From Stagonosporopsis chrysanthemi (Eukaryota > Ascomycota > Dothideomycetes > Pleosporales > Didymellaceae): a DNA stretch of 64,000 nt. Shown here piece by piece: positions 34,143 through 45,254 of this stretch. The notes below the pieces were generated by a model, which searched no databases, was not told the origin of the DNA, and saw nothing but the letters and a program-made list of their open reading frames with translations. The stretch is from assembly GCA_022560025.1 (NCBI GenBank), contig JAFISE010000099.1, positions 1 through 64,000 on the forward strand. The letters are read 5' to 3'. The translations under genes were made by a program, and so were the position numbers. The stretch's first letter is position 1. Each line of letters begins with the position of its first letter.

Positions 34143-35626
34143 ATGTCTCAGGCGGATCCGTACGCTCGCCGCGTATCGTTCGCTTCTACTACGACCATTT
34201 CTCAGTCTTCAACAGCATCAGCATCTTTCGTCGCCGCCAATACGGTCGCTAGCCGCTCGCGCAACCGCTCTGAATCTATTATGGCAAATAGACCCAAAAG
34301 TATGACTGACTTTACTGCACTTATGGACGCTTCTATGCCTCTGTTTGAGAGCAAGATGAATGCTCGGAGGAGCTTGTCTCCAGGCAGGAAGTCCCCAGAG
34401 CAAAGGTCTCCAGAGGGGGGAGAGAGAGCTGCGGGACACTCTCGAAAGAAGCTGAGCATGTCCTTGGCCCAGGGCTTAATCATCAACGGCGAGCTGCACC
34501 CACCCAAGTCGCCTTATAGGCAAACCCACAGCAGAGGAAGCCAGGACGATGGCACCAACGGTGAGGAGAGCTTGTTCTACGCATATGCGCTGAAGGTACT
34601 TTTGGTTCGTCATGTCTTCATGTCAACACTGCTTACATTATTCAGAGCGACTATCCCAACTCTCCCCCATACCTCCTGACCTTCGCGACCTCTGACATCT
34701 GTGCGCAATGGTGGTCGCTCGTCCAGCGCGGATACCCCGAATCTACACGTCCCGGCGCGCAGCTCTTTGTGCTGAAGACGGACGATATGCAGGCTATACA
34801 AGATGAGCCAAATTTCATGGGACTGCGTGGCAAGTGGTTCTTTACCTCTCAAGATCGGTCCAACTGCGCAACACCCGTCATCCCACTCCAAGGTGCAACT
34901 GGTCACCTCATTGCAAGGGCACCTTTGCCTCAATCTCAGCCAGCGGCCGAGAAGTCTACAACCACGTCAGTGGACAGCTTAGCTGAGAAGCTGGAAAGGC
35001 TCTCTTCGGTGGTGGAGAGCAGTGCTGAGCACATTCACGCCCTTTCTGTTGCTCAATCTGCCGGCCTGCAGCGCATGCAGGAGATAAACGAGAGCAACAG
35101 CACCCAGATCAAGGCGCTTGCTGAGTCTCAAGCCAAGCTGCAATCGCTTATCGATCAGAACGCATCGCACTATATTGCTCTCTCGAACACCTCTTTCAAG
35201 TCTTACGAGCAGGTCAAAGACATCTTGCAAGCAACCACCGCTCAGATCCAGAGCCTGAGCGGAAGCCAGGAACAGCTGGCGCAGGCCTGCAAAGGAATGA
35301 TGCGCAGTATTGAGAGCCTCGGGTCTTCAGATGGTCACATGAGTGCTGCTTCACCGCCTGCGTCGTCATCTGACGCGTCGACGATGCATTCCGTGTCGCC
35401 GGTGTCGCGCACGATACCTGCAGCAAATCGTGTCAACCCAGCGCCCAGAAAGCTCAACAGGCGGATTCGAGGCGTCTGGTATGAGTATGACGATGGTGAA
35501 CCAACGATTCATGGTGCGCCGAGGAAACTTGCTCCTGCACCTAGTCTTACTTCGACACCAAAGGCGCCCGCAACACCACCGAGGACACCTAGAAAGCTGA
35601 ATCAGAAACAAGGCAGCAATCACTGA
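34143..35626 (+). CDS. Hypothetical coiled-coil protein, 477 aa
   Basis: Two exons (34143-34595, 34646-35626) encode 477 aa; I know of no described function. A Ser/Arg-rich disordered head (about 1-135) precedes a folded block (YLLTFATSDICAQWWSLVQRGYPES, continuing to about 240) of roughly PH-domain size. A helical region (about 255-375) contains repeating IxALxxxQ units, e.g. IHALSVAQ, IKALAESQ, IQSLSGSQ, spaced like a long coiled coil. The tail is Pro/Ser-rich with two APRKL motifs, and a WYEYDDG motif lies near 430. There is no signal peptide. A structural or scaffold role is plausible from the layout but not shown. Confidence 0.75.
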
Positions 35627-35767
35627 GCAAGTGGAATGTCTCGGCTCATTGTTTCTCGATGATCGTGGAGGCAGATCTGGGCCAATCAACTGCACCTGCT
35701 CTCTCACGGCAACTGCTTCGTATCTTATCTTTGCGTCTCCGCGCTCATATGGTAACTTCTTCAAATC

Positions 35768-36224
35768 ATGTCAACAGTCACTTGCAATCGAAAAAAACCG
35801 ACCTCAACAACACCAAAGTCGCCGTGCGCGACCCTCTTACCATCGACGGCACCGTCGCTCTCTCAAGAGGCCCGACCAAGCACGAACCCACACCGGGCTG
35901 GTGCAACTTCTCGGGCTAGTTGTGCACGGTGGCCTCCAATCTACATCAGCAGACCATGGGACGGCGTAGGCCAAGACATCCACTGGGAGTGGGACGATGG
36001 CACACTACCAACGGCCGCCCACCGAGCGCCGCATCGAGTACAGTCCTGGACGCTTCTTCGACCTCAATCGCCGCAGCGATACGCTTGAGTTCTGGCGGCA
36101 TCATCCTGAAACAATCAATTATGGGCATGAGTGGATGGTTTTGATTTCAATGGAAACAGGAGATATGATCAGGCTACGCATCGTGGGCAGCGACATTGCG
36201 TTAGTGTTGGGCCGTGGTATCTGA
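35768..36224 (+). CDS. Possible small gene split over two frames
   Basis: Two overlapping open frames both look protein-like. The first (35768-36088) ends with YISRPWDGVGQDIHWEWDDG; the second (35997-36224, MAHYQRPPTERRIEYSPG) continues to FWRHHPETINYGHEWMVLISM. They could be one gene broken by an indel near 36000, or a single two-exon gene whose splice I cannot see (no clear GT donor at the junction). WEWDDG recalls WYEYDDG near the C-terminus of the coiled-coil gene just upstream, so a partial duplication is possible. Function unknown. Confidence 0.35.
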
Positions 36225-36537
36225 ACTGGGAGGGTAGAAAGTTGAGGGGGGTTGGACGCGGATAGTTTTGTCCTTGCGGGGAATAATATGGAGGAACGAC
36301 GAAATGCGTAAAAGGAAAGGAGGTGTTCGGTGCATAAATAGGAAAGGGTAAGACGAAGGGGGGATCGAACAAGCGATTCGCGATTCATTCTACTACTCAG
36401 GTGATATCTGGTTACATATCAACCTATCCATCCGCTTGCACTCTCTTTCATAAACTTCCACGAATTGTGTCTAAGACCAGCATTTTCACCCCAGCACTCA
36501 GACTGTCGCCTGTCTTCCACGGTTACCGCTCGCACTG
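36225..36537. other. Convergent spacer
   Basis: Spacer between the split small gene and the P450 3' end. Nothing is seen in it. Confidence 0.5.
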
Positions 36538-38181
36538 CTACTCTGGGTGCCGCACGCGAATCCTTACGCCTTGGCTGCCGGGCCGCAAACCAGGAGAGAC
36601 GTAGTCCGCATACATCCTGACATCTTCGATATCCGTCTCAAACAGCTCAAGCGTGGGGCCTTCCTGATCGGGGCGCTCGCCGTCGTAGGGACTGTACCTG
36701 CGAAAAATACCAGCCGTGAAAGTCTGCAGCTCTTGGTACGCAAGATTCATCCCAAGACACTGCCGCATGCCCTTCGAGAAGGTGAAGTGGCGTTTCAGCA
36801 GCTTGGGATTCTCGAGGTATCGGTCGGGCTTGAACGCTTCGGGATCTTCGTACCACCCAGGATGGCGATTTACCAGTGGTGCTGTCATTCCGATTGTTGT
36901 TCCAGCGGGAATGGAGAGTTTCTGTCCGTCAGGGTAGGTGAAGGTAAGGTCCTCGTCTGGCGCTAGGCGGTCCTGGCGATGCGTGCCGGTGGGATGGAGA
37001 CGGAGCGTTTCTTCGATCAGGGCATTGAGGAAAGGTAGGCCGTCGAGGGCTTTTGGGTCTGGAGCTTGGTTGGGGTCAGGCATGGCGGATTCAAGCTCCT
37101 GTCTGAGCCGTCTGAAGATGAAAGGATCGCTCAGGACGTGGTAGGATAGTGCGACTAATGTTGCAGCTGTCGTATCTGCTCCTGCAATAGTGATGACCAT
37201 TGCCTCGTCTGCGAGGCGATCTGTTGTTTTCTGTTCAGGAGCGATGTCACTGCGCAAGATTTCGTGGAAAATTGTGGAGCTGGAGTCATCACTGCTGGCC
37301 TGGCGAATCTCTTGAATTTTAGTGGTCAAGTCCTGCACTCGACGTTCAGCTCATGATTTTGTGGAATGAATGTGGACACAATTACCTCAACGAATCGAAC
37401 AAACGCCTCTATAGAGGGATTCAGGACTACCAGTAACCATGGTGGCAGCTTTGCCATAAGGGTTGGGACCCAGTAGAAGTGGACACTGACATGAGTCAAT
37501 CGCTCAGTGTTTAGGATGTCGAAGAATGGTGCGTTCAGATCCTCCATTTCCAAACACTTCTGGCCATCCCCAAGCGCGTACGCTTGAATGATGTCCTTGG
37601 TAGCAGCTTTGAAAGCTGCGTTCAGCGAGAAAGGACTTTCATCTCGTGCCCATCCATCCATTCGCTTCAGTAAGTTTGCCAGCGTGTCATTGATGACAGG
37701 CATCAAACGACGGACGTTCTGTTGCGAGAAGAAGCGACTCAGAACAGCGCGGCGTTGACGGTGGAGCTGATGATCCCTCGTAGGGAGCACGGAAAGATGC
37801 TTACTGAACAGGTTCAGAAAAGTTTGCGCACGCTCACGACGAGCATGTGGTGATTGCGGATAGAGTTGTTCAATGAAGCTCGGGTCATTGACATGCACAA
37901 CATCGGGCCTTATTCGAACGACAGGACCGTACTTCTGGTGCATAGCCTCAATGACCCATACGTACTGACCGCCACGAATGATGTCATGGTACGCGCAGTA
38001 CCAAGAAGTCAGAGCTGTTCGAATTAGCAAAGGACTGAGGAGGATCGGAATCTCGATATGAGTCTTTCTTACCGGCGATTTTGGGTCCGGGGATGTGGGC
38101 TAGTGGACTGAACCAGATTCGGTATACTATACGGCTGACGAAAAACAGAGCGATAACAACAACAACTGCAACAGGCGACAT
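36538..38181 (-). CDS. Cytochrome P450 monooxygenase
   Basis: A haem-thiolate monooxygenase anchored in the ER membrane. Three exons (38181-38073, 38014-37386, 37332-36538) give 510 aa. The N-terminal helix (MSPVAVVVVIALFFV) is followed by the proline-rich hinge HIPGPKIA. Diagnostic sites are present: I-helix AGADTTA, K-helix EETLR, and the haem loop FSKGMRQCLG with C438 as the predicted thiolate ligand. The block YGPVVRIRPDVVHVNDPSF is characteristic of fungal secondary-metabolism P450s such as the trichodiene-oxygenase group (CYP58 and relatives). The substrate is unknown, and no polyketide synthase, NRPS or terpene cyclase is in the window. The start follows an in-frame TTG/TGT-rich leader. 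Confidence 0.93.
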
Positions 38182-39625
38182 TGTTGTGCAATCGCTTTTT
38201 GTTAACAAAAACGCGTGGCATGGCGTGTTTGTGTCGCCTTTGACGCGTAGGATTATCTTTGTCAGGCGTCCTGTCGGAGGGGAGGGTGTCAGCGTGGCCA
38301 CCAAGAACAGGATTCGTCGCTCTTTCACCGCCTTGTCTCCATTTTGCCGCTCCGCAAATTGCGAACCCATGACGGAGTTCGCTTACTCATTACAACAACG
38401 ACTAACATAGCTGCAGCTCGTCTTGTACATACATTGTCGACTCCCCAGCATTTCAAGCTGCATAGTTGCTGTTGTTGCTCACAAATGCACATTGTAGGCC
38501 ACGACGCTGAGCAAAATTCGAAAGACTGTGGCATGGCATGACACAGCAACGCCGCTGGTAGATCGGTTCGCAACCATCAAACACTACGCCAATGATGACA
38601 TTTGCTTGGACACATCTTCATTTGTCGGTACCACCACTGATATCTTACGATACACTTCCGCTCGGTAGTATCTCACCACCAACCGTCAAAGGAGCACAGC
38701 ATCCTTCCATGAGCCGTCACTCGGTGGCGTCTCGGTGGAGACAATGCAACGATGATGGGGGTGTAGGCACGCCTCTTTCATCGCACTCCTGAACTCTTGG
38801 ATCGAGTGGCTACCCGCTTCACACAGCAAGCACCACCATCGCCACCTGGCGGTTCACAGCCTTGACAGTGCACCTTGTGCCTCTTCTACGTCTCTGGTGT
38901 GGGACGATTCTTCATGCAGTCTGGAAAGAGGATCAGACATGATTTCCTGTGGCACGCTGAGATCGTGGATCGGAGTGTGCGTGGACCCATGCGGCAGGAC
39001 ACTTGTGCGACCTTTCTCAACGTACGCTACTCACTAGCGACGGTGCGGCCCGCCACTAATTCCCAGAACCCGCCTCGTGCACAAGAAGTAATAAATTGGG
39101 TGTGATATAGGTCGTCTTGAAACATGACATGCGGTCTATTGAAAATCTGTCAATCCCAGAAGCTTAATGTCGGCACACGCAGTTGCTGCAGACATCAACC
39201 TGAAGAGATGCGGTCAAGATGAGTACAGTGAGCTCCATGACGCCGAAAAGGTAGTGAGGAATGGTTGGAAGCGCGCTTGACATTTTTTTGGAGACCGTGG
39301 GCATCAGAAGCTCAGAATCAGGAATAGCACATGAGAAGATGTCTGGGTCGTGCACTGGGCTTGCTAATCAAAAGCGTGTTAAGTATCGACTCATCCGGAC
39401 CAATTGCATATGATGCCCTGGAGTTTGGTCCGCATTTCATCTCAAATTAGTTCAAAGAGTTCTACAAGGGTCAAGTTCAAAGGTTTGCGGGCTAGTAGCA
39501 TGTAATGAATCTAGTATTAGTCCGCATTGTATGCGGTAATATCATGGCAACATATATGAAAACCAGTATGCTTACCTCCCGAACCGAAAAGATCTCTCTG
39601 TCCTCCATCAAATTTCTTCGCAGCC
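38182..39625. other. Divergent intergenic region
   Basis: About 1.4 kb between the P450 and the NmrA-like pseudogene. It contains scattered short open frames and no recognisable gene or repeat. Confidence 0.55.
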
Positions 39626-40653
39626 ATGCCTATACTTGCAATCGCCGGCGGGACCTCAGCCAGTCTCGGTCGGGCTATCACGACAGCTCTGCTCCAAAAT
39701 TCAAACCAATGGAACGCCATAATCCTCTCGCGTAGCATTCAAGTTCCAATGTGGCGCCGTGCAATCGATCCGGAGGGTATGCGCACCCAGATTCGTGCGG
39801 TCGATTACATGTCGACAAAGTCGCTATGAACAGCCTTGAAGGGTGTCGACATAGTGGTGTCCCTAACATCAACCTACGATGGCACACAGCCGCAGATACA
39901 AATCAGTCTTCTTCATGCAGCCGTGCAAGCTGCATGCAAGCGCTTTGCGCCACCGCAATGGGGCTTTGGGCCAAAAGGATGGAGAACGTCAAGTCCACCA
40001 AATGGGCCTTCGAGGGCGTATGAAATGAGTGCGTAGCGAAGAAGGATATGATTGAGTGCGTCAAGTCCAATCAAGGCTCGTCCATGAACTTCATTGGTCT
40101 TGGAATCTATCCAGTCCCATCGCATGTAGACAAAACTTCTTCCTTGGCGAAATTGAGTGCAGGTGGATGTCAAGGGTTATCGAGACAAGTAGATTTAAAA
40201 GATGGATCAGGCGTTTTCCTGATCGGAATGAAGAACCGTGTCGCGGAGCTGCCTCAGAAACATGATGGTTCCTGGCCACGAATCAGGATGATTTCCATCA
40301 GGGATGTAGGTCAATTCGTTGTGGCATCTCCCGACTTGCCTAGTGGGACGTGGGAGGAGAATATGACTATGGCTGGCGAGACTCTGACCATGGGCGAACT
40401 ACTGGCTTATGCAGAGGCCTACACTGGGAACAAGTTTGAGCTCAGCGCGGTGAAGCAAGCAGATCTTGAGAAGAAGATCGCAGAAGCTGCACCTGATGAC
40501 TTCATGTCGCAGATGTGGACGGAGTTTAACCTTGCTTACATCGGGGACTTGGAAGACGAAGTGGTCTTGAGGCTAGTTGTGAATAAGCTTTGCCCAACTG
40601 TAAAGCCTATGGGAGTGCAGGAATACATGGACACCTTCTACCGCAGCATATGA
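39626..40653 (+). pseudogene. Pseudogene of an NmrA-like/isoflavone-reductase family protein
   Basis: The intact family is NAD(P)-binding, with a GGxxxxLG loop. Here IAGGTSASLG starts the Rossmann fold after ATG 39626. The frame hits TGA at 39827-39829 inside TKSL-TALKGVDIVVSL, resumes in the same frame, then shifts near 39970-39990 (WGFGPKGW-ENVKSTKWAFEGV) and meets another TGA at 40021-40023. The downstream frame runs to 40653 with VDLKDGSGVF, KNRVAELP and a C-terminal domain (LCPTVKPMGVQEYMDTFYR). Two stops and one frameshift cannot all be spliced out, so the gene is dead. Confidence 0.78.
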
Positions 40654-41584
40654 CATTCATAAGCATCTTGACATTCATGCCTTGATCTATTTGTGCCACG
40701 TCCAAAGAGACTGTGTTAACTTTATGGAACGAGTTTATGGTGAGCAGAAAACGCTGTAATTTTGATCAATGATTAACCAGAACAGTTATGAGCTTGATAA
40801 GCCCGCAAGGAATTCTACCGTCTGCCTGTTGTGCTGGCACATGACGACGCTCATGAACAGTCCTTACTCTCGCAAAATCACTAGAAATTTCACACGAGGA
40901 AGGAGTGAGGGGTCCATGATCCAGTTCAACACCAGCATTCAATGCAGCGGTGCGATGACGGTGGGCGTCTGACTATCGAGAGAGCACAAGAATAATTCGA
41001 GCATGATGTTGAGATATTTGTTTCAACAAGGTGGCTTCGATCTGCAATGTTGCTGAGTAAGGAGAGGGGTGTGTGTGATTGTCATATTTATGTGTTGTCG
41101 CTAATGATCGCAATAAGTCTATATGCTGTAATAGAAGTCGTGGAAGGGTATTTCGATGCTAGAATCTACAACATCACAGTCAGCATCCACAACTACTTCC
41201 CACTGGCATCTTCCGTGCGTCTTGTGTTGTACAATGCTTTACAGATGTCCAAAGCGGACATCACTATCACTCAAACGCCGAGTGCCACAGCTCGGCAAAC
41301 GGCAATCTCGCCAAGACCCAAGCCTCTGCGTTGCGGCAATCCTTGATCCCTCATAGCGTAGTTCGTTTCATATTCCGGGGGCAATCGTGCTGCTCAAGCG
41401 TTTTCAGAGGAGTTGACAGGTCGATACGAGGACAAGCGAGAAGACGAGGTTCGCCACATCATGATTCGACGGACCAGAAAGCTGGGATGTATAAGTCTGT
41501 GGTTCACTGCACCCGTAACAAGTAGAATTTAGATCTCTTCAGTGACCATGGCTGACCTGCTGGTTTCTCAAAGATAAAAAGTAC
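40654..41584. other. Convergent intergenic region
   Basis: AT-rich spacer of 930 bp without a recognisable gene. A frame at 41047-41346 has no recognisable motif. Confidence 0.5.
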
Positions 41585-42537
41585 TCACAATAGCCCAACT
41601 ACGACAGCAAAGCCAATGACGAAATTCCCGATTGGGTGCTTAATGCCAGCCTTCAGCCGATCGCCAGCGCTCTGCTGATCTCCGTCACCCTGGTTCTCGT
41701 GATTGCTTGTGCTTTTGTTGGCGGCTTTCTTAGCAAGATCAGCGACCCACGCTGAAGCCTCGTCGCTGTACTTGTCGAAGTAGTCCAAGTGGAATGCCAT
41801 CTCGGTGTCTTTCGTGTGGGGCGCGCAGATAGGGTCACGCGGCTGGCAATATTCGCGCAAGATACCAGCGTCTGCGTATGGCTTCAGCCCTGCGTTTTGT
41901 TCGTCGGTTCGAGGTGCGCCGCCGTCACTGATCTCGCCGCCGCCAACAGTCCAAGTCTGGTTCGCTGAGCGGCGTGTTGGACCGTACATGAGGGCTGCTG
42001 CAACTGCATGATGTCAGTATTGAGGCCACAGTAACAACTGTAAAACATACTCTTGGAACCAGGCGTTGTCAAGATATCCATGCCAGGGTTGCTCTCTTGC
42101 ATACATCCCCAGAGCTCGCCTCCTCCTCCGCCTATGATGTCGAGGCCAACACTACCGCCTTGACTAAAGCCCATCAAAATCAAGTGACTGTCTGGGCAGC
42201 GCTCCGTGTAGTTACGCATCTGCGCAGCGCCATTCAAGGCACCCTCATGTGCGCTGTTGCACCACCTCTCGCCGCCATTCATGGCAGCGTATTCGATGTC
42301 TTCGTACCCACAGGCATTGGGCATGCTCTCGGTATTGAGCTGGTCGCAGACCTTGGCCACTGTCGAGATTACATGACCAGGGTATGGGGAGGTCGAGCCG
42401 CGGAGCAGGAAGTGGTGAAATTGCTGGCAATCACTCGTCTTCAGCGTTTCATACTGGGGGCAGTCCTCAAGCTTGGTGCAGACAGCGAGCGCGCTGGAGG
42501 CAAAGAGCCCGGCGAGGGCGAGGGTCCTAGTAATCAT
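41585..42537 (-). CDS. Cutinase-fold serine esterase (CE5-like), secreted, membrane-tailed
   Basis: An extracellular esterase of the cutinase/acetylxylan esterase fold. Two exons (42537-42051, 41997-41585) give 299 aa. The signal peptide covers about 1-18. The nucleophile is S125 in GFSQGG; a catalytic Asp/His pair fits D217 (RDPIC) and H232 (AFHLDYF), the usual spacing in this fold, with cysteines available for disulfides. Exon 2 has a CAGCAG acceptor, giving TALMYG or TLMYG. Beyond the fold there is a linker rich in Lys, Asn and Gln, then a hydrophobic tail (about 282-299), which suggests a membrane or GPI anchor. A GTGAGT just at the stop codon could be a donor for a further exon. The substrate is not certain. 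Confidence 0.86.
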
Positions 42538-45254
42538 CGTGTTATTTGTGGACTGTGAGACCAATCTAAAAAGAACGTTCCTCTGGGAGGCAGACGCGAA
42601 GAGGTTGAAGGCAAGGACGCAGAATGAAAGATGATCGCACGAGTGCTTGCTGAAATGCTCAAGAGCGCTACAACGCGATACGCAAGCCTGCAAAGTAAGC
42701 ACAAAGCTGTGTGTTCAAGGGGATGCGAATGTCGAAGCAAGACCTGCCTACTCCGGATTTGTGTGGGGTCAACATGCCATCAAGTCGAGGCACCATCTTC
42801 GACGCCGGGTTTCAGATCAAAGGGGCAGCATCTTTCTGCCAAGTCTATCTGCCGCATGTGTATCACTTCTGAGTGGTCGCACTTTCAGCGGTTTGGAGAT
42901 GATTGACGTTCGCCAAGACAAAGATTTCGGGTAACCGGCGTCTAGCGCAGATGAGCGCCCACTTGCTGGCCGCCTTCTTTGTTCACTGCCACACCCTCGC
43001 AGCTTTCGCCGATACTGTCCAAGCCTCATTAAGCTGCTCCCCCTTGCAAAGTCTGCGGCTGAATTCACTCGAGTCTTGGGCATGCTGCAGACGCAAACGT
43101 ATGTAGGCAGATGAAATTGTGAAGTACAAACAGTGTTCAGAAGCCGCGCGTCGCTGTTTCCGCTTTGCTGTCTTTAGCTGACTCAGGCGGGGGCACGTTA
43201 ATCTCCCACTCGACGTGTCGGCGATTTCTGATCATTGCCATGTCGCAAAGCTCTCTTTTTTGACAAACTGACAGATGCAGAAACCGCTGAACTCCGTTTG
43301 CGACGTTGCCAGCATCATCCACTGCGGCATTGCTTACCTACCTCCAAAGCAACTACTCGAACACCTCCAAATCAACTTCTTGACTACTTTCAGTGCGACT
43401 ACTGCAGCGTCTCCAGAGCAACAGCGTGAAGTTCCAGCCATCGAACTACTCTTCTCGATCCCTTGGCAGTGACTTCTCCTCATGGCAACCTTTTGAACCA
43501 CGAAATCATGCTGGCTAAGAGCCTGCTTTGCGACTGAAGACGAGACTTGTACTCCAAGAAAAACCAAACTGAATGGTATAATATTAATTCGGACACCTGT
43601 ATCCCTACCAACATTAGATACTGTCATGCCCGTCCCTAGGTACCAAAGCAATCGCGACCGCCACCACAATTTTGCACATTGTCCGGAGCCCTTTTGCGTG
43701 GGCCACACCTGGCCTTGGGCAGAAAATCCTCTCCAGATCCATGAATAGGCGGCGGTGTGCCATTCATTGCGCCCATGCGTTTGCCTGCGGAATGTGGACT
43801 GACGAACACCACAGACAAGTTCATGTCTATAGTCCAGACAAATTGGCCTCAACTCCAGTAGCTCTGACGATAACATGAATGCTCGAGGTTGCACAGCCGC
43901 CTTGTAGTACGACCGTCCTTGCAGTACAAGACGAAGGTATCGCCACCTATGTGGAAGAGCTCCATAGCCATCTGAGCAACCGTTCTTAGTCTATTTCGGA
44001 TACCTTTCTCCTACAAAGGCTCTCTCCCTGCCCAGGCATTCAAACCAGAGATGGATCCCCTACTGGAACGCTGTTTTGACGTGATGATCTGGGTCACCGT
44101 ACTACCAACGAGGAAGACCTATCTAGCCAGGATACGAAGAGCATACCCTCCTTGGTCTGATGCCCCTGCGGGACCCGGTACATCCCACTTCCGAAGAGCC
44201 GCACCAGATGGCATAGACCCTGCGTCAAATCGGTGAGCTGCGTCGTGCTACGTAAGGCTGTGCTCTGCTCTATTTCTCGTCCTGTGGGGCTTTGCCGGAC
44301 ACTTTGACGGTTACTGGCCGGTGCAGCGCGATCACCACCAAGGCCGTGCTCGACCTGTTACCAAATAGACCCACTTCACGGCACACAGTCTCGCACTCGG
44401 GCGTCCCGATGCAAACCGCACGCTTCACTTTTGCAGTCCACGTTACATCGCTGTAATTGAGTCTGGGGAACAGCGCGTTTGGAGAACCTAAGGACTTATC
44501 AACACTCTCACGCGACCGAAGACATCGCATACGGGGTGACTTCACTCCAGACTTCGGGCGGCTACACTGTGCCGAGTGCCGCCGGATGTGAGAGGCACCA
44601 ATAACTTTTACTGCTTCGAGCTCGGCGTACGCACGACAAGGTGCGGCTCTCACTAGCGCGGCAACATCCGAACACGATCTACGTCATATCAGATCCTCAG
44701 TTGTTATGCCCACGAGAAGCCCACGTTGTAGCACAATGGTAGAAAGTGGAGGTGGAGCATTTCAGCACGTCAAATTGATGGACTCGGACCACAGCCCAGC
44801 ATCTACACGAAGTGCGGATCCAGTACATCAAGGGCTCGGACTTGCGAGGCTTGGTTTGCTCCACATACCTGAAGTGGAAAACATTACCATCGCCTCACTC
44901 ATCCGAGACTTGGCTCATGGACCCTTTGCACGTTGCGCCTAGTGCCTCGAGACCGGCCTGGCGGTTGCGCTTTCGAGGGAACCCACTTGCGCTATTGAAG
45001 CAACTGGGTTTTGGCCAGCGTAACCCTACGTAATCTTGCACTTGCCCCCATGCTCCACCTCCACATATGTTGCGGTTCCGCAGTAATCTCTTTTAATCGC
45101 TCGTATGCCCTTCTTAAGCCCACCAGTCAGCTGCTCGGCGCTGAATAGACTACCACACAATATCTGATTCTTCTCGACATCGAAACCGACTACCCATCAC
45201 CAAGACCATTGTCACAAATACAAGGTATAGGTGTGAGTCATTGACACGTTCGAT
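42538..45254. other. Gene-poor intergenic region
   Basis: About 2.7 kb without a convincing gene between the esterase and the amino-acid permease. Frames such as 43894-43334 (-) and 44653-44270 (-) are open but do not look like proteins. A 15-bp inverted repeat (44746-44760 and 45050-45064) is described separately. Confidence 0.55.
44746..45064. repeat. 319-bp segment bounded by a perfect 15-bp inverted repeat
   Basis: GTGGAGGTGGAGCAT at 44746-44760 occurs as its reverse complement at 45050-45064. The unit is shaped like a small non-autonomous transposon (MITE), but flanking bases show no target-site duplication, and nothing inside resembles a transposase. Confidence 0.3.

Noticed and set aside
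24961..38181. Secondary-metabolite gene cluster (regulator, methyltransferase, P450)
   Set aside because: No backbone enzyme (PKS, NRPS, terpene cyclase) is in the window, and unrelated genes separate the candidates.
43334..43894. 186-residue open frame on the minus strand
   Set aside because: Residue composition is scrambled, with many Cys and Trp; no motif and no supporting splice or promoter signal.
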